Part shown: positions 17,885 to 25,879 of the stretch, piece by piece
Layout: every line of letters begins with the position of its first letter
How positions within the stretch are numbered: position 1 is the stretch's first letter
Notes under the pieces: model-generated
Database searches by the model: none
The model's input: the letters and a program-made list of their open reading frames with translations, nothing else
What the model was told of the DNA's origin: nothing
Source of the DNA: Lingula anatina
Lineage: Eukaryota > Brachiopoda > Lingulata > Lingulida > Lingulidae
Reading direction: 5' to 3'
DNA: 25,879 bases
Assembly (NCBI RefSeq): GCF_001039355.2
Contig: NW_019775675.1
Coordinates: 213,632-239,510 of the forward strand
Made by a program: the position numbers and the translations under genes

Positions 17885-20800
17885 ACAATGCTATACATGT
17901 TTCTTATAAACTGTCTTTCTTAACAGTCTCTTGAGACCCAAGGGATTTTCTTAAGAAAAACTTTCATAATGTAGCATGTGGTCTTGGGTTTCTAATCTAC
18001 TAGCAGACTGTATGGCTGACACAAGATTGGCAACTGTCAGTCAGAATGGCTTAACCCCTCACCCCCACCCCAACATGATTTTTCTTCTTTTTGTACAATA
18101 CAGCAAGACAGCATTCCACCTTAATCAGTGAATTAAAAGTAGCTCCAATACAAGAGAATATAAAAGGCATCAAAACTGGGGTTCCAGTTTCAAACACCAC
18201 CAACTAAGAAAGAGTTCTTTGAAAAATCTAAATGCTCTATTAGGGAAGTTTGACTGAAACCCATCCCTCTCAAAATAACCACCAACTTAAATCTGAACCC
18301 ACAAATAGGACTATATAATATGTCAGAATACTATTTAAGCCATTTTTAAAAGTACCTTCTATAACTTCCATCCTCAGGCCTTCAAGGTCCAAGAACAACA
18401 TGTCTGCATGGTCTTTAGATGTGGCAAACATGTCATAGCCTTTGCCATCAAGTGACGGGTAGAAAGCCACATCACTTAGCCTCATCCCAGTGAACCTCTT
18501 AAACCCATAGGTGATTTGGCCTAAAATAGTAATCAGAGTTCATAAACACATAGCAATACCAATGCTTCCTCTTTGTTCTGTGAATCTTTTTTTTGTATTA
18601 AATGCTATAAACGCTGGGCAATAACATAATTATATAGTACAACAGATGTTTTTTTTTTTTCAATTTTAAAGTCCAAGTTCTGGTCATTTTCGAATAATCA
18701 CTCAATATAATGTATTTGAGGATAATCTAAACCCTTTACTAAAATCCCCAATTTATTAAGTCTTGATCACTTTGACCTGTGTGTTAGAGACTGAAGACCG
18801 AAACGTAGTGTACTTCAAACACACCTATGACACCCAGGGTATGAGTCAGTTACAACACTTGTCAGTAAGGTGTACATGACATCCACTCATGTTTCACACC
18901 TGAACATCACATGTACCTTATTGACTTATATTATATATATTTTTTTAATTCATCCAATATAACCACATAAAACATAATCTAAACATTTCACTAAAATAAC
19001 TGATAAAGATATCAGGTCATACCCTCATCACTGACTCTCTGTATAGTCACGGACTGCTCCTTGTTGTCAACACTAACAATGTATCTACTGTCTGGTGACA
19101 CGTATGGCTGTCCAATGACATCTCTCTCATTAATGACAGCATCGGTAATGTAGTCCATGAGGAGCTGTTTCTCCTGAGGGGGTTTCCCAGCAGGGGATCT
19201 GCAGTCTACAACTACGTAGCCACCTGGTGGGGAACAGACACATTTACGCTTGTTCAACACAATGCTGCATCAATTCAACATAAAACAACACCTGTCTCAC
19301 TCTTTGTTTACTTCATAAAGGTAAAAATATATCCAACTCTGAAAATTTTTGTGCTAGTCCTTCAAACAACTTATAGTTACATCTACAACTTTCATAAATC
19401 ATGATGTATTGAATGAAAATATACATTTGTGTAAAAATTACTAATGACAATAATAATTATAATAATCAAGTTGAAGTTTTATAATATAACAGGTTAAAGA
19501 TTTTAAATTATGAATAAAATTCACAGAAGGGCTAAAAGCTTTCAGTCCTTTTATAACATATATCTGAAGCTCACAAATTTAAACCTTTTTTTCCTAACAT
19601 GAAATAATTACTCCAAAGAACACAAACCTAGAGGAACAAAAGCCAGGTTCTGGGGAACACAAGAGTATTTTGTGAAGTCAACAGTCTTGACATATTTCAT
19701 GGTCTTCAGGTGAATCTTATGTAGACCCTGCTGTTCATTGTGAACCACATAACCATAGTCAAAGTGATGGTTGAAGTCATTCTTTGTGGGCAAGAAGATG
19801 TTCTGAACCTGAAAGAGATATAACATGGAGAGGCATATTATCTATCTTTTTTAAATGATTATATCTCCCCTATCCTCTCCCAAAGATGGGTTAATTCAAC
19901 AGCAAAAGTGCAATAAACTGATGAAAATATTTTTAAAATGGTCTGCTACATGCACCTACACAGGTTGAGCATAAAGTATATACATGCAAGGTTGCACCCA
20001 TTTCTCATAATCTTCTCATGTACAGAATAATAATTTAAGTTGTACAGACCAGGTCTAGCTTGTCTGCAACTGAGGCTCATGTATACAGGGTGACGAGTTA
20101 TTGTGTACATACCAGGGAAAATGTGTCCAAATCATACATACCAGGTCAAACCGGTCACCCACTGGCCGGGTGTGTACTGCATGGTGTGGATCCTCCTCGC
20201 TGGCCTTCCTGATGACCACCACTGTCTTGGAACTGGTGTTCTCCTTGGAGTTCCAGCACAGCACCCACACCTCATCCAGGTGTTCCACATACTGGAGTTC
20301 CACAGGGGTGAAGTCTGTGGGGATGACCTGTCAATGGAGAGAACAATGACACATACTTAGTGGGTAACACATGGCATATGGAAAACACACACACTAAAAA
20401 GTGTTTACGATGCACTCACTGATAAGTAAACACATGGTACACAGAATCTTATGTAAAAGCAAAAGCTTGTCATGGTTGCACTAACAAGGTGCAAAGTGCT
20501 TTCTACCTAAGGGACATTTCCAGGAGTTAAACATCTATAACTGTTCTTTCAACTTACAGCTACAATCAATCTCACAGTAACTGCATGAAAAATAACTACT
20601 AAAGTAACTATATGAAAAGTTTTACTTTCTGAAATGTCATTAAATCCACCCTCTTTTGTCAATTTTGCCAAATGCCGAAGATGATTTTTTTTTTACAAAA
20701 CACAACCAACACACAAATAATCCAGCAGTCCCTACCTGCACTGGATTGGATCCACCCTTAATGTCAATCACCACCACTCTGTTCAGCTCAGGCTGGCTGG

Positions 20801-22981
20801 CATAAACATATCGATTCTTCACATTAACTGCTGCTCCCCAGGTGCAGGGGACGCCCAGCTGGCACAGGGTCTCTGGCACCGTGGCTGTGTTCATGGCGTC
20901 CTTCTTGAACTCCTTGTAGTCTCCCTTGATAAGGTGGACCAGAGAGCAGGAGTCTGGGTGGAAGACATGGTAGCCCTCACTGTGGAACACCACAAACACT
21001 TCATAATGATGGTTACCTGGAAAGAGGAGCAGATTGTGTTAGGTGAGATAAAGGTATAATGTGTTAGGTGAGATAAAAAAGGTGCAGATTGTATCGGTTG
21101 AGGCATCGTGTTTGGATGTGCAAAAGTATGAAAAGGTGTTATCTGTAAATTACCTGTAAAAAGTATTTTCTAGGTGAGAGAGCAGATTGTGTTAAATGAG
21201 ACAATATTTAAGTGACATATTGTGTTTGGAAGCAGATTGCTTAAGGTGGAAATAAAATGATTTCAAATTCACCAAGTTTCCTGACTGGCAAGTATATACA
21301 AATCTCAGCTAGATTCCCTCAACAATCTTGTCCAAATTTCACACTAGTAAGTATATACAAACCTCTGTAAGAATGTTCATCAGAGTTTCCTACAAAAATG
21401 GTGGCTATGTCTTGTCCCTGTCCAGCAGAGTTCTTGGCCAGACACTTGTAGGCTCCTGTGTCCTTGGTGGCATCTGCCTTGCTGATTTGTAGGGTTTGGT
21501 TATTATCTGGAAGAGAATAAGATTGGAGCTAACAACTACAGGAAAAATTGTATGTTATTTAGTAAATAATGTATCTTTTGAACATTTCAAAATACATTTG
21601 CATTATGACCATCTAAGTTTTAAACCAAAAAAAGATGCACAAAATGTGTTTTAATCAAGGAAAATCAACAATGAAATAGGTAAAAATTATTTTTCACAGG
21701 CAAATGACAACACTCAAGTCTCCTTACAAAATGTAGCATAATGTTTGTGTTCTGGATCCAGTATAATTGGCGTCTCGTTAACCTCCCAGGAGAGGACAGG
21801 TGATGGGATACCATCAGCGTGACACTTAATACTAATGGAGGAGCCTGCTCTGTAGTACTGTGTAGATGGTGTCACCTGTACCTCTGGAGCAGCTAGATCA
21901 GAATATAACAAGTATAGTGTTTAGAATATATAAAAAACAAGTGCTTTAAATCAATTCAATGAATATAATACAAAGAATGGGCAAAAATACTTTACTTTGA
22001 TAAAATAATTTTTCTCATTGTTTTATAATCCTAAAATATAGCTATATATAATAACAGTACTAAGGGTATATATGAGCTATCTCAGAACAAAAAAGTGTAT
22101 GAATATATTACTTTGAAAATGTCTGAACTCATACAGCTAAAGTTTTTAACATTTTTCTTGACTTATAAGAATCAACTATAATGCTGTTGAAATGTTCATC
22201 AATGTACTTGTTGTAATCAATGGAAGTGAATCTTACAAAAAGGATTAAAATATGTACCCTTTCACATACTCTACCACCTGTATAAAATAAATAAATTACA
22301 CTGTGTGTAATTCTTTTTTTCCATGGGGGAGTAGTTTACATTTTGAATATTATATCAAAAAGAAATAAAAGATCTACCTTGGACCTTAAGGACATGTGTC
22401 TGTACAATCCCCTTATATGTCCAGTCCAGACAGCTATAGTTGCCCATGTGGTGGAGACCCACTGCCCCTATATACAGGCTGTGGTCCTGGAGAACCTGAG
22501 AGATAAAATACAATTTTTGGGCTATACTAACTGAATTGTGTTTAGATTTATTTATGTTGTTTTGTTTTTGTTGATTGACTACCTGGATCAAGCTTGGGTT
22601 GAATTGGGCTTGAGATGAGCCAAATTAAATAATTCTGATATGTACACAGATCTTTTAAGTTTTTTAAAGTATTTGGACTAATGTACCTTTGTAAAACTGA
22701 GCCTACTATTCAACAGAAGAGCGTTAAATGTGACAGTGTGTAAAATGTGACAGTGTGTTAAACGTGTGACAGTGAGTCTTAATAATATGTTAGGTGTAAC
22801 AAAGCTCAACTCACCTCAACATCTTCTATAGTAGATTTCTTTAGATCCACACCATTTCTCTTCCATATGATATCCCTGGCACCCTGGATACCACACTTCA
22901 GCTGTAGTCCATTCTTGTCCCCAACAGATGCCTGATATGTGAACGTCTTCATGTCCTCGTCCAAATGGACTGTGGGAATGT
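17472..22981 (-). CDS. FSTL5: Follistatin-related protein 4/5-like, C-terminal ten exons
   Basis: Exons in transcript order: 22981-22815, 22495-22378, 21892-21728, 21506-21363, 21016-20736, 20327-20142, 19808-19628, 19223-19023, 18520-18356, 17680-17472. All have GT-AG ends, phases agree throughout, and they give 604 residues to TGA at 17472. Residues 1-95 form the first Ig-like domain, 96-198 the second, and 199-604 the long C-terminal region that resembles a YVTN/WD-type propeller. FSTL4 and FSTL5 are secreted glycoproteins of about 840-850 residues with signal peptide, Kazal, EF-hand pair, two Ig domains and this C-terminal region. Adding about 245 missing residues to 604 gives that length. 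The 5' exons lie beyond the right edge. FSTL4 and FSTL5 cannot be told apart here, and an invertebrate copy may precede their split. The symbol is therefore a family label. Confidence 0.82.
17681..18355 (-). other. Last intron of the FSTL-like gene, with (TA)n
   Basis: It holds a 75-bp uninterrupted TA run at 17807-17881, a T-rich run at 17716-17738 and a C-rich patch at 18056-18071. No exon is seen. Confidence 0.75.
17807..17881. repeat. (TA)37 microsatellite
   Basis: Thirty-seven perfect TA units, likely to be length-variable and able to form cruciform structures. Confidence 0.95.
18356..18520 (-). CDS. FSTL-like exon: C-terminal domain, part 5
   Basis: The exon begins before the ATG at 18485: the acceptor TTTTAG at 18521 gives QITYGFKRFTGMRLSDVAFY. 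The blade-like segment GYDMFATSKDHADMLFLDLE follows. Phase agrees on both sides. Confidence 0.86.
19023..19223 (-). CDS. FSTL-like exon: C-terminal domain, part 4
   Basis: GYVVVDCRSPAGKPPQEKQL is followed by the blade motif PYVSPDSRYIVSVDNKEQSV, close to the xSPDGRYLxxxD pattern of WD and YVTN propellers. Acceptor CACCAG, donor GAGG|GTATGA. Confidence 0.88.
19628..19808 (-). CDS. FSTL-like exon: C-terminal domain, part 3
   Basis: Starts VQNIFLPTKNDFNHHFDYGY after CTTTCAG and ends CTAG|GTTTGT. It includes the strand pair GLHKIHLKTMKYVKTVD, again like a propeller blade. One base is passed to the next exon to make Gly. Confidence 0.87.
20142..20327 (-). CDS. FSTL-like exon: C-terminal domain, part 2
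   Basis: 62 codons, phase 0 at both ends, beginning VIPTDFTPVELQYVEHLDEV and ending GDRFDL. It includes WVLCWNSKENTS with an NTS sequon. The donor is CTG|GTATGT. A second copy of CCTG|GTATGT lies 29 bases further on. Confidence 0.88.
20736..21016 (-). CDS. FSTL-like exon: C-terminal domain, part 1
   Basis: 93 codons starting NHHYEVFVVFHSEGYHVFHP and holding ASQPELNRVVVIDIKGG, a blade-like strand pattern of YVTN-type propellers. There are three Cys residues, as expected of a secreted domain. Donor CAG|GTAGGG. Confidence 0.88.
21017..21362 (-). repeat. Degenerate minisatellite in an FSTL-like intron
   Basis: GTGTTAGGTGAGATAAA occurs twice (about 21036 and 21060). The phrase GCAGATTGT with GTGTTAAATGAGA or similar recurs to about 21240. 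The unit is roughly 20-40 bp and poorly kept. AAGTATATACAAA is also repeated (about 21290 and 21350), the second copy overlapping the splice donor at 21362. Confidence 0.55.
21363..21506 (-). CDS. FSTL-like exon: Ig2, second half
   Basis: NNQTLQISKADATKDTGAYK then CLAKNSAGQ: the classic DxGxYxCxAxNxxG end of an Ig I-set domain. NQT is a possible glycosylation site. It ends AGAG|GTTTGT. The sequence from SDEHSYR onward leads into the C-terminal domain. Confidence 0.9.
21728..21892 (-). CDS. FSTL-like exon: Ig2, first half
   Basis: APEVQVTPSTQYYRAGSSIS is followed by the cysteine in IKCHADGIPSPVLSWEVN, a typical Ig I-set start (CxAxGxPxPxxxW). NET in the next residues is a glycosylation sequon. 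The donor is TTTT|GTAAGG and the last base is completed in the next exon to give Tyr. Confidence 0.88.
22378..22495 (-). CDS. FSTL-like exon: Ig1, second half
   Basis: Reads VLQDHSLYIGAVGLHHMGNY and then the second Ig cysteine. G-N-Y-S-C takes the place of the usual D-x-G-x-Y-x-C pattern, and NYS is a possible N-glycosylation site. It ends CAAG|GTAGAT, one base into an Ala codon. Confidence 0.85.
22730..22775 (-). repeat. Short tandem repeat, TGTGACAGTGTGT-like
   Basis: About three imperfect copies of a unit near 17 bp (AAATGTGACAGTGTGT and variants) in the intron between the two Ig1 exons. Confidence 0.6.
22815..22981 (-). CDS. FSTL-like exon: Ig1, first half
   Basis: Begins IPTVHLDEDMKTF after a TTCACAG acceptor and ends GAG|GTGAGT. 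It holds the first Ig cysteine in LQLKCGIQGA and the core Trp in DIIWKRNGVDL, the C/W spacing expected of an I-set Ig domain. The first two bases complete a codon from an unseen upstream exon. Confidence 0.85.
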
Positions 22982-24057
22982 CTGTGAACATATCAAGCAT
23001 ATTTTATACAGAATCTTAATAGCAATATTACCTTCTTCTTATGTGAAACATCTGGATAAGAAATCTCATATAAGTCCGACATTAAATAGAGAATCTGGTC
23101 ACATAATCAGGCTGTTTTATATAAAACTGAAACAAAAAGGTCAGTAAAAGGCCAATATTTCACTCTTAACTCTTGGCCAGAAAGTATTCTATGGAACCAG
23201 TCCAAGAAACATTTTTTCAACAATAAAACCAAGAGCACAGGTCAAATGCAGTGTGCAATATCAATTTCTGAGAAGCAAATACTATTATCTTCTAGGCTAA
23301 ACAAAGGAGCAAGGCCCGTAGTTATAAGAAAATAATTAAAACAATACAGTACAGTTAATTTATGAAAACACAGCGTAAGTACCATTGCTCTTTTTTTTCA
23401 TGTGAATTCAGTACAATTTAAGTAAGCGCCAAAGCGAAATAATGTGCTCCTTTTGTAATATAACCCAGACTTAACTTGACAAATGTGCATGATTTGATAA
23501 CTTAAATATATACTTGTGGTTATTTCAAGAAAACCACATTAGAAAGACTCCAAAGGAATCAAGTGCAAACTTAATGATTCAAAGGTTAAATTAAGCCATA
23601 TTCTCTGGAGGTTAGAAATCCAAGTCGTATTTCTCCCGTCTGATCTAATTATATGAAAAGACTGCAGATTATCAAGTATCAATTTTGACAAGGCAGCCAA
23701 TGTAGAAGAGTACAGAGTGCCAACCTATTTTCTCTGTAATCTAATATTTGACTGTAGATTCCCAATTATGTATATTTGGTGTTATTTTATTGTCTAAAAC
23801 ATGAAAAACACTTGTTCTAAAGGTTTATACAGATTATAAGACATCCTGTTGTAATATGTACAGTTTTTTTTAAAATCTATTGATGGACTTCCAGACTCTG
23901 ACGACTCTTCTCACACAAATAAAGGTAAAAAAATTCTAGTGGTTACAAGATTGAGTGGGCTTACAAATACAATGCTCCAAGCAGGCATTTGCTCAAAATA
24001 AAGAAGAATGAAAAAGATTTGTGTATAGAGTGTCATTGCAATGCCTCCATGTCATGT

Positions 24058-24112
24058 CACAGAAAGAGAGGGAGAGAGGAGGAAGAGAGGGAGAGAAAGA
24101 AAAAGAAAGAAC
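24058..24112. repeat. GA-rich purine microsatellite
   Basis: Imperfect GAGA/GGAA/AAAGA repeat with almost no pyrimidines. Confidence 0.8.
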
Positions 24113-24127
24113 ATTGTGTCTCTCTGG

Positions 24128-24290
24128 GGTGGCACTAGCAATTTTTTTTCGCTTAGCCAAATCACCACTTTTTTTGTCAATTTGTTATCCAAATGGTTTT
24201 AATTTGCTAAAACAAGTCAAATCAAGCCCTTTTTGCTTAGCCAATTGAAGTCATTTTTAGCATTTGGCTAAATGGGCGAGTGTTAACTCT
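24128..24290. repeat. Internally repetitive AT-rich element
   Basis: GCTTAGCCAA occurs twice (about 24151 and 24234) and is inverted as TTTGGCTAA (about 24262), with TTTGCTAA between. It looks like a dispersed repeat. TTTAGCATTTAGCTAAA at about 4085 resembles its right end (TTTAGCATTTGGCTAAA). Confidence 0.4.
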
Positions 24291-25045
24291 ACCCCAGTCT
24301 CTACATTTGAGAAAACTTGACAACCACAACATTTCCAACTCTGTTCATTTATAATCTGCTGTTTTATTTCTTTTTTTTTTTTTTGCAAGTGCTGAGTAAG
24401 CCCATGGCAGACCTATGTAGACAGCTAGACCATGATTCAAAGTGTATCAATTATGAATAAGAAAAATGCATTCGATCTGCGTGTTTAAACAGGAATATGA
24501 TCTATCTGCTCACTTCTAATGATTCTGCATCAGTTACACAAGAAACTCACACAATCATTGTCAGATTTCATAGCATCTGATATCAAAAATATGATTTGCT
24601 GAAATAAATTACTACTCATACTACAAGTTAATAATTTTGTTTTAACAATATTAAAACAAAAAAATAATGATTAAATAGTCACAGGTGAGTAATATTTTTC
24701 CAAGGTAACATATAATCTCATTTTAGATTACCATAGCAGTCTAATGACCTGCAGTGGTTGTATTTCAATACTCTTTATGAGAAATCATCATGGACATGAA
24801 AAATGGTCATAATATAACTGAGTGAATAGTGATGTTCTGGAATGACAATATATTCCACATCATGCTTCCAAATGCCACCAGGGATAAAAACAACTTGCTC
24901 CTTTTGTGAGCTGAATATAATTCTCACAATAGCACCACTTCAACTTTGATCAGACCACATCTTAGAAGCTGGAATAATTTCCGTTTCCATGGCAACCAAG
25001 GCTAACTATTAATGTGTCTATGCACTAATGCGTCTTTCATTTCAG

Positions 25046-25108
25046 ATAACCCACACAGTTATCTCTCTCATTATGGCTACAGCTAATGGATTTTACAGCT
25101 TCAAAGGT
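25046..25108 (+). other. Exon-like segment opposite to the FSTL-like gene
   Basis: TTTCAG precedes 25046 and AAAG|GTAAGA follows 25108. The 63 bp are open in one frame and hold ATG GCT ACA GCT. It could be a small exon of a nested transcript or chance. No partner exon was found. Confidence 0.15.
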
Positions 25109-25879
25109 AAGAAGCTGATATATGTTCAAAAAGGGTAACAGAAAGATAAAAAGTAGGATGAAAACTGAATGGAAGGGAAATTGATCAATGCAATGTGACT
25201 AAAGTCGCTTTATCATTTTGTCAGTAAACTATTAATGAAAATACATATTTGCTTCCCTGGAAGTATTATCCATGGAAATCAATGCTTTGAATATAAATAA
25301 TAGATGGGTCTCTAGAGAATGGAGAAACATTAACCAACACTATTTGAGACCGGACACCACCTTAACCACTCACTCTCAGCCCAAGCCGCCTGCCAACTGG
25401 CCACCAGAAGGAGGCACTTCTAATGCAGGGCCCATCAACTTTTTGCAAAGATGGGCTACATAATCTGAGACATCCTACTCGTAACCCACTTCTCTGTATG
25501 CAAACTTCTTGTCTGTTGCTCAAATGAAACTTGAAGGGAAAGGGTTACTGAAATGAGGATCTTGTAATTAGAGTCAATTTGTATACTTTGAGACTATAAT
25601 TCCTTTTATTTTGAAACAAATTTCCAAAAATTAATATGCTTATTTTCTGGTAAACATCTGTAAGTGGCATCCTGGGTTTCAAAGATTATGAAAGCCCTAT
25701 CTCCATTATGTGTTTGATAGCTTCCAGGAAACAAGCCAAGCTGATAACACAGGTTAATTTCCTGCAATCACTGAAACTCTGGGTCATTCAGAGAGGTAAT
25801 TGCCATAAAAATCTCCAAGAAATCCCATACTAGAACAGCCAATGATGTGTATTATTCTCTGTTTAGATGTGCCCAAAAC

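Larger units (their letters stand above)
18521..20141 (-). other. FSTL-like gene introns between propeller exons
   Basis: The introns 18521-19022, 19224-19627 and 19809-20141 are AT-rich. Nothing functional is seen beyond their splice sites and a short TA/T run at about 18928-18945. Confidence 0.7.
20328..22814 (-). other. Remaining FSTL-like introns
   Basis: Introns 20328-20735, 21507-21727, 21893-22377 and 22496-22814 carry no further coding sequence. They are AT-rich with short T runs. Confidence 0.65.
22982..25879 (-). other. Large intron of the FSTL-like gene, to the window edge
   Basis: No - strand exon in phase was found. The expected EF-hand and Kazal exons are absent, so the intron exceeds 2.9 kb. 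It contains a purine-rich simple repeat (about 24058-24112), an AT-rich internally repetitive stretch (24128-24290) and a more GC-rich island (25340-25445). Confidence 0.6.

Noticed and set aside
20101-20360. Two overlapping + strand frames of 82-85 residues
   Set aside because: Shadows of the FSTL-like exon at 20142-20327 on the - strand, which has matching splice sites and phase.

Overview
The window looks like AT-rich nuclear DNA from a bilaterian animal. It has multi-exon genes with consensus GT-AG introns, long AT-rich 3' untranslated regions, microsatellites and the tail of a non-LTR retrotransposon. The element's hairpin-plus-TTA tail and the follistatin-related gene would suit a lophotrochozoan such as a mollusc or annelid, but nothing seen here fixes the phylum. 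There is no bacterial-style gene, rRNA, tRNA or CRISPR array.

Layout. Bases 1-346 are the 3' end of a LINE on the + strand: the last 22 codons of its reverse-transcriptase ORF, a 3' UTR, an 8-bp perfect hairpin and a (TTA)12 tail. From 1214 to 11840 on the + strand lie the last 11 exons of a large gene whose start is left of the window. All 11 exons join in one frame and give 1849 visible residues: the C-terminal part of a filamin/actinin-type calponin homology (CH) domain, a Ser-rich linker, coiled coils, an array of TQT motifs typical of dynein light chain LC8 ligands, and about 950 residues of disordered, basic, repeat-containing tail. I do not recognise a named orthologue. A cytoskeletal scaffold that binds actin and LC8 is the inference.

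From about 11.84 to 14.0 kb is the T-rich 3' UTR of that gene. Near 14.04 kb the + strand switches from T-rich to A-rich, which marks the point where two genes meet tail to tail. The second gene runs on the - strand from beyond the right edge to a stop at 17472, with about 3.4 kb of 3' UTR. Its ten visible exons also join in one frame and give 604 residues: two Ig-like domains followed by the long C-terminal propeller-like domain of follistatin-related proteins 4/5 (FSTL4/FSTL5). The signal peptide, Kazal and EF-hand exons must lie right of the window. The last 2.9 kb is intron, with a few repeats and one exon-like segment on the opposite strand.

The two genes have no evident functional link: one product is predicted to be intracellular and the other secreted. 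The most interesting material is in the first gene: a regularly spaced LC8-type motif array attached to a CH domain, several families of short peptide repeats in its tail, and a choice between two C-termini beside a duplicated intron segment.
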